Assembly (NCBI GenBank): GCA_036924285.1
Contig: JAYKYS010000004.1
Span: 17,206,001-17,270,000, forward strand
Reading direction: 5' to 3'
Length of the DNA stretch: 64,000 nucleotides
Source: Asterella californica
Lineage: Eukaryota > Streptophyta > Marchantiopsida > Marchantiales > Aytoniaceae
Below are positions 32,539 to 44,221 of this stretch, one piece after another. Numbering within the stretch: position 1 is the stretch's first letter; every line of letters starts with the position of its first letter. The notes under the pieces are model-generated. The model was not told where the DNA came from and did not search any database. It was given only the letters and a program-made list of their open reading frames with translations. The position numbers were made by a program, and so were the translations under genes.

Positions 32539-34689
32539 TTCTAAAGTCTTGCAATACTCGTAAGCTCTTGTTTTCCGGATACTGTAAGACCAACATTGAG
32601 CTGTACGCTGCTGAAAGATCCGTTCAGAGTCGTTCATCCAAGGAAAATGCGGACTTTTTTTGGCTCATACCTCTCTCGGATCTAAGTGCTATCCTTCTTC
32701 GGTTAAGCAGTAATTAATCTACTTACGCGTACTCACTAGCGCTTGAAAGAATCGAGTAGAGGTTGAAAAACCAACAGATGGCTGTTTAACCATCATATAC
32801 ACTTTTCATAGCCAAAGGTAGAAAGAAGTGCGATATCGTAATGGTATCAGTCCAACCCTGGGAGCATAAGGTTACGGTTTCGAGGTTTATTCTAAGACAC
32901 AGCCGTAAGTCGCAGCCTAGAAGTGACGACAAACAAAAATATCACACACTACGAAACAAGGCATTAATGCCCTTCTTGTGCCAAATATTATGAGTAGGGA
33001 TCTCTCAACTGTCAATAGAATAGACATTTTGGAGAGTTATCTGATATGATTGAATATACATGCTTCTTGAGTTTTAAAACAGAGATAAGAAAAAGATAAG
33101 GATGGAACTCTTGTTATAGACTGGTTATGATCCTTTTTTGAGTAGATTCTAGATCCCGTAATACACATAAGGTACTTTCAGTAAATGTTGCATTTGTGTA
33201 ATAATAAATATGATATAATATTTTTATATAAATTAAATTAAAAATTCCAATAATGTTAAATACTAATTGATAAAAATGATGTGAAAAAAATGACATAACC
33301 CATAGGGTATGAGCAGATACAAATCCGGGATCCAGTCACTAATTACACATTAATACAATATGCATTTAATTATTACCTAATCGTCATGGTAGAAGAGTTA
33401 GATAATAAATTAACCCTGTGTATTCACCAATGCAACACTTTTATCATTGAATATGGATCCAAAATTAACTTAGGAGAAAGTTTGCTCTTTGGCTGTTATC
33501 CGGAAAAAAACATAAATATTATGTGAACTTTTTATATCAAACTGACAAGATAATCAAATTATTTTTAAATGTTAATTCATAGTTAGACTTGGAGATACGA
33601 GAGGATCCGAGCATAACCCATGAAGGAAGTCCAGAATAGAGGAGATGAATATCCATGGATGCTACACTTTATGATTGAATATGCATCCAAGATCCATAAA
33701 GGAAATATAGACTCACACGCTACAAAAGCTACGAAATGCAATAAGGAGTATATTTGAGCAATACATATTTAGACAGTAAACTAAACCCTTCTATAATAAT
33801 TACCTCCTCCATCAAAACATGAAGGAGGTGTTCACCTCTAACGAAGACGCCTTTTGAACATGACATGGAAGAACATTTGGAAGAAATAATCGATTGACTC
33901 TCTTGTCTTGGTTTGTCCTTGTACATCACCTCGTTAATTAAATTTGAAGTTAGAAACTTCTCCACAGAAACAGAATTGGCTTGTACGGTCCCTTGTTGTT
34001 AGCAACCTAACATGTGCTCTCTTACATGACTTCGCCAACATGCTCAGTGTAGAAATGGAGAATAAAGCGGAGGAGATTTTATGAGAGATTAAATCCAAAA
34101 ACTCCAAAAGTATGTTACAGTTCATATAATGTGCTATCCAACTTGAAAATGAAGGTGACCTTGAGAGTTTCGACTCAAAATGTTTTGTCATTAGAATATT
34201 TAAGATTCCACTCTAACACTCTACAAAAGTGCATTCCGTAGAATTTTGGATGTGATGTGAGTGACTCTTGAGGTTTTATTATTGAACCGGTCAGCCCACC
34301 AGTCGTAGCCTGGATCAAACATTGTTTGCCTGGATCAAACATTCTTTGCTAATTCGTTCTAGTAATTTCTTTGCAAAGACCAAAGAAGTAGAGTAGGTGC
34401 TGGTAATTTTCTATTTATGATCATCTAATTTAATAATAACAATTATAACAAGGCGCTACGCATGTAATGGCATTGCGAAGGGTATGCGTTTGCAACACCT
34501 CACATCGCAGTTTCATACAATTGCACTTGGCAAAAGTACAGCAAGTTTCTAAAGTGTTTGTTGTTTGATGTTTATGTTTTATATGTTCCATGTTTATGTT
34601 CATAGCCAAGTCCGGAAGTGGGCAGGAAGTGGGCAGAATCAGGCACGGGACAAGAAAGGTGAAATGAGAACTAGAAATACCCCCATAAG
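32539..34689. other. Low-copy A+T-rich DNA, no gene identified
   Basis: A possible decayed tRNA-like sequence lies at about 32830-32900 (TAATGGTATCAG ... GGTTTCGAGG). Around 33360-33415 a stem ATTATTACCTAA ... TTAGATAATAAATTA resembles stem 1 of the double-hairpin family. Frames at 33729-34191 are open on the minus strand but have no recognisable motif. Confidence 0.4.
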
Positions 34690-35416
34690 TCCAAGTTCTG
34701 ACCTCTTCTGCAAACTTAATAAGAATAGTGGTCCGAGGCCGAGCTTATCCTTCAACAGCTACAAAGTGTGCTGTTACTCGGGCTGGGAATCCTGCCTCAT
34801 CTAGAACACCTTTTGAAAACAGAGACACAATAGTCAGTTCTGTAATCAACCATTGGATCATACAATCAAGAGCAACATTCTTAACACCTCAACCGCGCAA
34901 CTACATATAGAAAAGAAAAAAACGCCCATAAATATCGAGCATAATGCTCACTTTGAAGACTCCCGCAACGTAGGCACCACAGTTGAAGGCTCCAATATCC
35001 TTTGGCACCGATATGTATCTGGTTTAACAGAGAATATCAAACAAGTACTTTCTGTGTACGTAGGATTTTATCCAATAGATTCTCGTAGACCTCGAAGATT
35101 CAACTCAGCAGTCAACTTTTCAGTCGGGCAAGAAAAACAAAAAATCACATATATTGCTTGAATTACGGACAAGGTGCTGCGACTACAAACAGTCGATGAC
35201 CACGGTATCACAAGAATATTATACTACCGCCACATTTTTATTATACTGAGCTCCAATTAATATGACTGATCGTGAAGAAAGTGGTGGGCTTGCATTCACA
35301 ATCAGTGGAGTCCAGGCATTACTTCGTGAATAATGTACCTGTTCACTAGCAACTCTCTTTCAGCTTACCATGTACTCGTCTTCATGCTCAGTTCCTTTCT
35401 CCAGTGAATCTGCAAC
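34690..35416 (-). pseudogene. TRAPPC5 (Trs31)-like gene fragment, 3' exons with introns, broken
   Basis: Three exons on the minus strand. 35416-35339 encodes VADSLEKGTEHEDEYM and, after a one-base shift, ERELLVNR, ending at a GTACAT donor. 35018-34952 encodes YISVPKDIGAFNCGAYVAG and ends before GTGAGC. 34809 to about 34690 encodes GVLDEAGFPARVTAHFVAVE, then RPRTTILIKFAEE. These match, in order, the second half of the TRAPP vesicle-tethering subunit TRAPPC5 (my recollection of the family). Defects: an extra base after EYMVS, a TAA at 34747-34745, and apparent loss of one G at the donor before the last exon. The N-terminal exons are not found upstream. Retained introns mean a DNA-level copy, not a retrocopy. 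Confidence 0.8.
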
Positions 35417-35821
35417 CTGTTATGAGAAGAAAGAAATTTGCGCCAGATTGCTATGTTAAACTTCAGGAGAAGAAAAGCATCCGATCAGGGACACAGCCTA
35501 CTCTGAAAAATCGCACAGAATAATCTCTTCATTATTGCTACAGTTTCAAGGCTGGCTTCCCCAAGGTACTGATTCGTGCATAGCTGCGGGTATCATGGAA
35601 TAACGACAGTTTTTTCACAGCTTACAGTTGACATTGGTGTTCGCTGAACTTTAACAAACACTTTTGTGCTCTGTTGTTACTACATTGTCCAATTCACAAA
35701 CGGAGATGCGTTCACGTCAGTCCACCTGGACGCTCATGACCTTGGGGTTAATATTGTACAATGCCAATCATCTCATGCAAGTAGAGAAGACTATACTCAA
35801 CATCTTTAACATTGTATAAAC

Positions 35822-36634
35822 GTCTGTGGAACAGATTTCGGCCTCACATCTTTGGCCTTGAAGTCATGGTTCAGAAATGTAGGTTCGACTGCTCTCACCT
35901 TGACCATATGTGTTCCACAAGCCTTGGGGGCGGGAAACTTGTTAGGAGATATTGCACTTAATGACTGTGGAAATCCGGAGATTGACAACGCTCCTTTCAA
36001 GGGGCTGGAGGGGCAGGCCTTGAACGAAACATTACACGATCTTATTAAAGATCACAAAGTTTATACCTATCTCCAGGTAGGGTGAAATATAGTCTTGTTC
36101 CATGGACTTCTCTGGTTCTGTGTTTGAATTATAAATCAGGTTTGCAATTACGTGCTAAGAATCAACTATGTACTTATCTAACTATTGAGGTTCTGGCACT
36201 GTGTGTTCGTTTCTCACATAACGATCCAATTTTCTTCGTGGATCACCGCTTCAAATTTACGTTCATTATCTGAGTTGAATGGCCTCAAAGACTTTCTGTA
36301 ATTAATTTTTAGATAAGTGTCCGTCTCCCTGAGTAGATTGTTACGCATTAATCTGCAACTCCGCTTCTGGAATCCGCTGTTACAGTCGAGGAAGGTCCAT
36401 GGACAAGCATTTTAAATTGCACGATAGCTTAAGCTGTGTAGTCTCAGACCAGCCTTCTTCCATTCAGTACGTTGCCCCCTTTCAGCATCAGTGAGATAGA
36501 TTAATACTTTGGATAAGTTTCCAGGTTAAGGTTTTGCTCATTTTTGTAAATTGCTGTAATTGTGGTCCTCTTTACTGGCAGGCATGGGATGCTTTGAAAG
36601 TTTTAGATGAAGCGAAGGATGATCCCGACAACGT
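35822..36634 (+). pseudogene. Endonuclease I-like secreted nuclease, two 5' exons only
   Basis: Exon 1 runs to CTC CAG at 36076 before GTAGGG. Exon 2 (36582-36634) starts after TTACTGGCAG and ends before GTATGT. Joined in phase they give LHDLIKDHKVYTYLQ then AWDALKVLDEAKDDPDNV. From memory this matches the start of the endonuclease I domain (LH.LI.DH....Y...W..L...DEDP.N). A hydrophobic stretch (TALTLTICVPQALGAG) upstream could be a signal peptide. No in-frame ATG is seen at the front, and the catalytic NREHVWP region is not found downstream, so it is a fragment. An antisense frame overlaps but has no features. Confidence 0.5.
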
Positions 36635-36993
36635 GTATGTACCGATTCCTCCCTAAAACAGTTATCCGATTCGGATTGTTATGATCATCGTTGTGGTGCT
36701 TATCCAAACGTTAATGTTTCATTACCTGAATTTTTTCTGTTTCCTCTCTCTTAACCTCTCCTTCTTCATCAATCTCCCTTTTCTTTTGACTCTTCATACT
36801 TCTTCCACTTAAAAGGCCGTCAGAGTGATCATGTATGAAGATGTGGCTTGTGTATTCCTTCTGTCCTTTATTTAACCTTTCGTGGTGGACTGATTTCAGG
36901 CAAGTGCAAAAGTTATCTCAGTCATTGGAAAGTCAGCCTTGGTCATGTCCACAAATTGAGTGTTGTGCTAGTTAAGCTGCTGCTGAGATCTGA

Positions 36994-37040
36994 GATTTGG
37001 GCTCCATGTAAGGTTCTGATCAGTAAGCGGAGCCCAAATC
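36994..37040. repeat. Inverted repeat, 12-bp perfect arms
   Basis: GATTTGGGCTCC (36994-37005) and GGAGCCCAAATC (37029-37040) flank 23 nt. Weaker pairing continues outside, between AATCTGCAA near 37060 and TTGCAAATCT near 37115. There is no run of T, so it is not a simple terminator. Confidence 0.6.
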
Positions 37041-37207
37041 TGCAACTACCATTGACCAATCTGCAATCTCGGCGTGACTCGAAGCCGAATTGCATCCTAC
37101 TTGGATCTTTAGATTGCAAATCTCTAGGTTTAGGTTGGTAGAGCAGCGCTGTCCATTTGTGCGACTCACCGTTTAACTGATAAAAAAATGATGTTTCAAG
37201 GATGAAC

Positions 37208-37566
37208 AGTTTGCCTGGAGAAGTTGATATTCCTTCATTGTACACGTAAGTTTCAGACTGACACGTCCAAGTAAAACCGAGTTTGTCTGATAAAAACGTG
37301 GATTCAGGTGCAGTATCTTATCCCAACTTTGACATTTATGGGTTACGTGAGTCTGGACTTACATCAGGCCCACCCGTGGTTTGATTAAAGATTATTGTAA
37401 GCTTTGCTGAAGTTTGCCTGAAGAAGCTGATGATTGCTTGGCCTGAACTGTAAATTTCAGGCTGACACTCCAAGCTAAACCAAAGTTGTCTGATGCAATG
37501 GTGGATCCAATGCAATATTCTGTCCAAATGTGACATCTAGGGGTTTCGCGAGTCTAGACATTTACT
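37208..37566 (+). repeat. Diverged direct duplication, about 155 bp x 2
   Basis: 37208-37362 and 37411-37566 share AGTTTGCCTGRAGAAG, TTTCAGRCTGACAC, GTTTGTCTGAT.. and GAGTCTRGAC. Similarity is moderate, so the duplication is old. No coding sense. Confidence 0.65.
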
Positions 37567-38934
37567 TCACATTTTTGCAGTTCTATCAGTCATTTGGAAG
37601 TAAGCTCTGTAGTCGCTTGAAACTGACTGTTGGCTCAAGGGCAGTATCGGGTGCGATCAAGCTGGTCTGCTAGTGCAGCTTAAGCGGCTGGGCTGTACGT
37701 TTACCATGTACTCATCTTCATCACAGATTGCTATGTTGAACTTAGATCAACTAGTATTTTAGTGCGATGGAGGATGAACTTTGACTGTAAGACTGACAGA
37801 CCCTTCCTCTACTGATCGTGTATCTCTTACTTGAATCAGAAGGAGAAGACTCAGAAGAACTCACATGACCATCTTTACAAGATCATGAGCCTTACATTGT
37901 AGTATATATAAAGTTTAGCAAAATCAGAACACGACCAAACTGTGTTCTGAACCTTTCTTTTCTGCTATAATGCTGCTCCCAAGGTTTCAGTATACCCCTT
38001 AACTCTTGCAGCAGCGAGCAAAGTAAGGAAGATCTCAGAGATTCATATGTCACACTGATACTGGTGCTGCTGCAAGTGTGCAGCGGGCCTGGAACACTAC
38101 CTGCGAGCTCGAGTAGTGTTTGAGACTAGATTGTTGGAGCTGACTTATCCTCCATGAGTATTTATCATGTATGAATGAAGACCTCAGATGCACTAATCAA
38201 CTGTGACGGCTGCGGTATTTAATTTTCAAGGTTCTAGACAGCCATTTTGGGTTTTACACAAACTCCGAAATGGACACTGCTGTCTGCAACATGAGACTGC
38301 TAAAACACACAAAGAGGTTCCGGCACTAGAAGTCTAAAATCGGCAGACGGAACAAATGGTAGAGACAAAACATCATATGATGCACTCAGATAAAGCCTCG
38401 ACCTTGGAACCCTTACAGCATTCAGGATCGTATCTAGTCGGTTTCCTGTTTACATGGACAGGAAATTCAAGTTCGCATAACCTGTTATCATTGTTAGACG
38501 AGAGGGAGGGTATCACCTCTTTGTGTAGCATATCAATTCATGATCAAGAAGCAGTATGAACTGGTGCAGTAGAACCACGGGAGTCATCGCGTCAGGGATC
38601 AGAATGCAACATGCGCCGTTATAATCACGGACGCGTGTATATATAGTTCAGTATAGGACAATGCACTGCGCGCATTGGGTTTACTATAGTGATCTCACTG
38701 CAGAAAGACGGCTTACGTTCTCATAAGCATACGCCGGGCAGTGCATTAGCCTGTATAAAGCTCATAGTGAAATTTTCTATCGTGCGGGTGATTTCACGTC
38801 ACATGCTACTGACATTACGCTGCTCGACGAAAATTTCGCCAGGAAGTTATTCGTTATGACGTTATAAGCCACTAAAAGTAGAAAAGAACCGAAGCTTAAA
38901 AACAGGGCATGTGTTTTGACTAGTTACCTTTTTA
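37567..38934. other. No gene recognised
   Basis: Unique sequence of mixed composition. A frame at 38356-38559 lacks motifs and splice context. Confidence 0.4.
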
Positions 38935-39218
38935 GCTAAAATATTTGGCCAATCATCTCCTGGACCACCGCTCACTGTGTAGAAAAACTGCAAAGGATCG
39001 TCGGGAAGGATGAGTAGTAATGACGACCGAAAGTTTTCTTGTACCCAAACAAAAGTGAGGGCACTAAAAACTAAAGGAAGGTCGACGGAAAACACCTAAA
39101 TGGTGCGTAAGTGTCAGAGGAGAGGAAAAGCTCAACAAAGCACTCAAAAGGTTCCTTGAACCCGACCTACTTTCCCAGAAGAAAGTCTCGTCAGAAGGCT
39201 CTCAACATGCTCGTCCAT
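38935..39218 (-). CDS. Candidate gene start, two exons, unidentified
   Basis: ATG at 39218-39216 opens 16 codons, MDEHVESLLTRLSSGK, ending exactly at a GTAGGT donor (39170). An acceptor TTTAG at 39100-39096 leads, in phase, to a 54-codon exon containing LILPDDPLQFFYTVSG and GPGDDWPNILAKK, then a GTAAC donor (about 38934). The splice signals and phase agree, and exon 2 has real-protein composition. No further exon is convincing downstream, and no family is recognised. A second acceptor (TTTTTAG, near 39068) inside exon 2 is an alternative. Confidence 0.4.
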
Positions 39219-41180
39219 GATGATGATGAAAACATAACGTATAAGCGAGGCGTTTGCTTGAGCAACACCACGCTCAGTTAACGTTCACTTTATTGGAACC
39301 ACCCAAGGGATATTTGCTATGATATAATCGACCCGTGAAATGACTCCTAAAGCTATGTCGATTAATAGGAAATTGCGTCAAAGGAAAAGGCTTCGGTTTA
39401 CTCATGATCACCAACAAATAGCTTAATTAGCTTCATCATGTTTTGAAGACTCATTCGTGTGATTCATAGCACTTACCCTTAGACCACACAACGATAACCG
39501 GTACCTCGCTCTTAGTTCCTTCCAAGTCGGATTAGTACCTGTCTGAGAGAAAGAAACTCTTAAACAGCTCTAGTCCTTTCCAAATCGGATTATCTAACAG
39601 TTCTAAACAAACCTTCAAACCCAAACAATTGGCTTTCTTACGATGATTCATAAGTTGGACAACACCGTATAGAGTGACAAACTAAACAATAGATCAACAA
39701 TCATTCCTTTTCAATATATCAACTGCAGGTATAAGCATGCGCACTGCACTCCAACAAGCTAGCTATCTAGAACCTATAGCTAACATTGCAGAGTACCAAC
39801 GCAGCCGTTGAAGTTTGAACGGACAGAGAGGACTCTCCTACTAACTAATATATACGAAGTGGATGGCTCAAGGTACTTGAGCACCCAACACCTTCACGCA
39901 CAGAAAGCAGAACCGAAGGCTAACAGTTCAGCGGTCTTTTCGTTTCCGGGAAATCTAATACTAGTTAACTGTCCACCGAGGCCATACACCAAAATACATT
40001 CTACAACAAATTAATTGTTTATTCTAGAGTACTATACGTACCTAGCTTCAGTCTAGAACATATTCATCTTGCAGCATGCACTTGCTCCCAAGCCAAACCT
40101 CCGGACCTAAGGTTTCGTAAAGGCATAATGTTAGGAAATGTCATTGGAAAGTTGAACACCATACTAGCTTTGAGATGAGCACTAGCTATAGCCTAAGCTA
40201 GGATGTTAGAACTCCCCTGGTGCACAAGTTCACCTTGGCTGATCATCTAATTAATGGTGATATAGGAGGACGGACTTATCAGAACTCCCACGAAGCGAAA
40301 GAGACCACAGAGCTTTGAAATCCCCAAAGCTTAACACCAGAAGGTCTGCCAAGGTACTAGCAAAAAGCCCATTGCGAGAGGATCCGGAATTGTGGTGTTA
40401 ACTTAGATTCAGATCAGCCATGATCGATCTCAGCTCACAGGAACAGGAAATTTGGTGTTTGCTTAGATTCAGATCAGTCAAGAGCTCACAGTTCTTTCTA
40501 ATTTCGGTGTAATTTCTGGATGTGCTGTAGTAGTAGAAAAGAAAGGAAAGGTGAGAAGAAGGTTCCAGAGAGCTCGAGAGTTGAGTTGAATATAAGAAGA
40601 ATTTAAGAAGAATATTGGACCGCGCCAATATTGACGGGATACCCGTCAAACTACTCCAAAGTGGGTATCCCAGCAAAGCGCGATAAATAACACAGGTAAA
40701 TGAGAGCATCCGTACCTGTGAGCATCCGCGGCAAGATTTACCGATGATCAATATGGTGCGATAATTCCCTCGTGTTTCATCGATCATTGTATAAACTCCA
40801 TCATATTGTATCAGTGCTGTTTCACCCATCGTTGTATAGCGTTCCATATATGGAGATTTGCTCGAGGATATCAGAAGTAAATAACTCACGATATTCCCCG
40901 CTCCGATGCACCACTCACAGAGAAAGTCTTACTCTCTCTAGATCTTGCAGTGGCTTAACTACTCCCTTCAGGTCTCACTTTCTAGAAATCGAAGGCAGAA
41001 CAATCAATCTCCTACTCTATACTCTCACTCACATATTCATTTGATGTGCTTCAAGTCTTGATATCGATCATGACGGCAGCAGATGTAAATGTGCAAGCCA
41101 AATTAAAACTTGTTTTACCCGGGATCATAATTAATGGGTAGACCCATAGGTGGCAGCATCGTGTGGAAACTGCACCCAGA
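39219..41180. other. No gene recognised
   Basis: The 163-codon minus-strand frame at 40398-40889 contains an imperfect internal repeat (DLNLSKHQISCSCELRSI then DLNLS) and no domain. Treated as chance. Confidence 0.35.
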
Positions 41181-41552
41181 CTAAAACATGAGCCACTATA
41201 TACATTGTCAAGCAGTAGTACTCTTAGCCTGGTAATGGCCGAAGTAATCTATCCTCAACACAGCAACATTCTATCAAGAATTCGAATGGAGAAGAAGATT
41301 TGCTAGCAGCCTTTTACCAACTGAAAGGCGGATCTCAAACGCTTGCTGCAGCTTGACTGCTTAAGGTGACTGCTATCTAAGAATCAATAAATCCAACCCT
41401 ACCACCCCACAGCCCGCGCTAAAACATGAGCCCACTATATACATTGTCAAGCACTCGTAGCCTGGGAATGGCCAAAGTAATCTATTCTTAACACAACAAC
41501 ATTTGCTATCAAGAATTCCAATGGAGAAGAAGATTTGCTAGTAGCCTTTTAC
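41181..41552 (+). repeat. Direct duplication, about 135 bp x 2
   Basis: 41181-41319 and 41418-41552 share CTAAAACATGAGCC, ACTATATACATTGTCAAGCA, GCCTGG.AATGGCC and GAGAAGAAGATTTGCTAG. They are roughly 90% alike by eye, with about 100 bp between them. Confidence 0.85.
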
Positions 41553-42100
41553 TCCCCACTCGCCAGTTCTGCAGCTCCCAGCGCTAGCTGCGGCTCGCGC
41601 ACTTAGCATTGTCCTAAATTTGAACTGAGGACTAGTTAATTGCCTTTTGCATTTTCCTGGCTCTAGCTAGCGTTATAATTACGTAAGTTCGGGGTAAGTT
41701 CGGGGTTCAAGTAAAAGCAGGCAGTCTCGTGGCCAAATACTTATAGGTGTTTGTGCACTACCAGCAATACAGTAACTCATTCGGAGTCTCGGAATACGTC
41801 TCCCAAGTCACAACGAGATACAACATGGTGACGTCACATTTCAGAAGCAGGAAAACATGATATCACTCGCGTGATGCAGCTACTCTTGAAAGTTGTCACA
41901 ATCAAATAGAGCAAAACCTTCGAGAACTCTGATCATGACTCCGCACTATTCCTTCCAGCACTCCTTGGTTTCTCTCGGACAGACATGCAACTGCGACCAA
42001 TGTTCCATGCTGATACTATATTTCTGTCCATATGCATCAGTGTGTACTATATATACTTCGACTCACTCTCATCTAGCTAGGTCTCTCCACTCCTTGCAGT

Positions 42101-42552
42101 TGCACTCACCTCAGATAGTAGAGCAGGTCGCGAGTCTAAGTTTTCCACTTCAGGAATCCGAGTGACGTCGATAGTGCTCCACTTCGCCTCCTTCCTTAAC
42201 TTCGCTCTCTATGTCCTTCCTCGTAGCTCCGCAGTTCGTCACTTCTGGGAGCCTCTTCTCGATCTGGTGCGCAGAAAAGTCAATCGATCGACCGCACCAA
42301 AACCTTGAGTACTGCACTCACCTCAGATAGTAGAGCAGGTCGCAAACTAGTCCAGGATCAGCTCTTCGTCTCTCCGCGATCGCTTCTCGTCTAAGTTTTC
42401 CGCTTCAGGACTCCGAGTCAGACGTTCGATCGTGCTCCACTTCGGCTCCTTCCTTCGGTCTCTATATGCCTCCCCGTGTCTCCACAGATCGTCACTACTG
42501 GGAGCCTCTTCTGGTGCGCATAAAAATCGATCGGCCGCACCAAAACCTCGAG
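42101..42552 (+). repeat. Direct duplication, about 200 bp x 2
   Basis: Both copies start TGCACTCACCTCAGATAGTA (42101 and 42313) and end with CCGCACCAAAACC. Between are CTAAGTTTTCC.CTTCAGGA, GTGCTCCACTTCG.CTCCTTC and CTGGGAGCCTCTTC. Copy 2 has extra insertions. Long open frames here on both strands are by-products. Confidence 0.85.
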
Positions 42553-43430
42553 CTCGGACCCAATTGCAACCTAAGCTACACTCTCCGGTCTGCTGAACTG
42601 GTGCGCTGCCTTCACTTTCCGTCGAGTATGATCCATGCCGCAGACTCGACTCCTCTCCCCTCAAGTATTCCACCGCTTTCGAGGGGCTTGGACCAAAATC
42701 AGCTCATTCGTTCGATGCGTGTCTGATAAGAGCCTTATATCACTCCCCCATACACAGTATACGCAAGCTTGCAGTAGTACTGTCAAAGGAAGGATAGTAG
42801 GTGACTAGTATACATAATTAGCTAATTTTGAGAAACTGATCAGTTAGAAAAGCTTTGGCCATTGGGAATATAACTAAAACAAAGGAGGCTTCCCTGTTTG
42901 TGGTCCATTCCGCTACCCCTTCTGCTAGATTTCCTAGATGGGTAGTCCCGCTTAGTAGTCCGTGTGAGCTTTCCAGGCCCTTACTTCTCCCTCTTGCTAC
43001 TCTCTTACTCATCTTGCTGCTTCCTGGCTTGCGTTGGGGTCTAGTGGATGGGCTTTTGTTCGCTTCTTCATTTTCCAAATATTATAAATAAAGCTTTTGG
43101 CATACTGCCGCTTTTTGTTAAAAAATAAAGTATTGAAGAATATAACTAAAACGATGTACTTTTCGGAGATAGAGGAATCATATGATGAATAAGAACTAAT
43201 TTTCAAGTTCGGAAGTACTTAAAAGTTTAAATTAAATACTTATTTCACATAATTTATTATATGTGAAATATATGTTTATTTGTGTAATATATTTCATGTG
43301 TAATAGGTTGCTCATGTTCACTATCCACTCTTCATTATGGAACTCATACAAAATATCAAGATAAATTTGATGAAATGGAATTATTTAAATTTGATGAAAT
43401 ATGAATTATATTCATTTTCTCATACTGCCT
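42553..43430. other. No gene recognised; A+T-rich hairpin at 43241-43270
   Basis: TATTTCACATA / TATGTGAAATA form an 11-bp stem with an 8-nt loop (43241-43251, 43260-43270). The plus-strand frame at 42855-43091 is hydrophobic, with no supporting motif. Confidence 0.45.
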
Positions 43431-44040
43431 TATAAAAGCCTTGAACAATGCTCACATCGACGTGGCATTTCTGTCACGCAGCCAAGTTCAGCGTCGAGCA
43501 ACTCCGCACGTTAGAGTGAACGGCGGTAAGACGATAGAGTCAATGTCGGAGCTAGGTTGTCAACGTCGAGATAGAGAGAAGCTGAGCTATGGCGTCGAGG
43601 TCCAGGCGATGAGAGTGATTCTTGCGGTATGATTCATTTCGGGTTCGGCTACTTCCTCGTGACGTGACGGTTGTGTTTGCTTGGCAATCGAATCCGTTTT
43701 TTTTTTCTGTGCTTTGTTACCGATTTACAATGGTGATTCTTTGATTCTCTGTGGCGGTGCTTGTTCTTTCTGATTCGTGGTGGCAGCGAAACTAGAATAT
43801 ATTTTTGCTTTGTAAGTGGTCACAGTATCAGCACAAACAGATTTGAGCGTAGTCTTTGACTACTACTTGTCGCTGTTAGGATGTACATGTTACACATTGG
43901 CAATCGATGAGAGCAATCGTCAATGTTATCATGTATATTGAGCATTGGTAAGATTTTTAGAGTACATAGTTCGCATCGAGCTTCCAGCTGAGCTCGAGGA
44001 GGCTGTCAAGGATCAGTGGAGTTCACCGGGAGAGACATTC
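43431..44040 (+). CDS. Candidate gene start: TATA box plus two exons, unidentified
   Basis: TATAAAAG at 43431 precedes a possible first exon with ATG reading MSELGCQRRDREKLSYGVEV and ending before GTATGA (about 43629). A second exon (43961-44040) lies between ATTTTTAG and a perfect GTATGT and encodes EYIVRIELPAELEEAVKDQW then SSPGETF. The second exon looks truly coding. The link between the two is unproven, because phase and the missing middle were not resolved. A minus-strand transposase-like pseudogene starts shortly downstream, so any gene here is probably truncated. Confidence 0.35.
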
Positions 44041-44137
44041 GTATGTTATCAGTCAAATTGAGTCCGTTTTTTGGTTAGTCGTTGTTGTTATTATGTGGTA
44101 ACATTTGCGTCCATTTGGACATCCCCTCGGGGTCCGA

Positions 44138-44221
44138 GAATGAACACCTCATCTTTTCGAGATGAGGTTTTCATTCTTGTGATGTAGCAGGTCAGACGGG
44201 ATCATTTTCGGGTTCAAGTCC
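44138..44221 (+). repeat. Hairpin followed by tRNA-like T-arm
   Basis: CCTCATCT-TTTCG-AGATGAGG (44147-44167) with outer arms GAATGAA/TTCATTC. It is followed by a perfect T-arm CGGG-TTCAAGT-CCCG with B-box GGTTCAAGTCC (44211-44221). No acceptor stem is present. Confidence 0.5.

Noticed and set aside
33729..34191. Two adjacent minus-strand frames as a gene
   Set aside because: No motif, no splice support, and the composition is that of A+T-rich DNA.
34853..35161. 102-codon plus-strand frame
   Set aside because: Antisense to the TRAPPC5-like exons, which carry the recognisable protein.
40398..40889. 163-codon minus-strand frame
   Set aside because: No recognisable domain, no splice or promoter context, and an internal DNA repeat explains its repeated peptide.
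42347..42673. 108-codon minus-strand frame
   Set aside because: Lies within a locally duplicated segment. Charged, low-information composition and no homologue recognised.
42855..43091. Possible LINE 3' end on the plus strand
   Set aside because: Only a hydrophobic frame. No reverse transcriptase or endonuclease motif and no poly-A tail.
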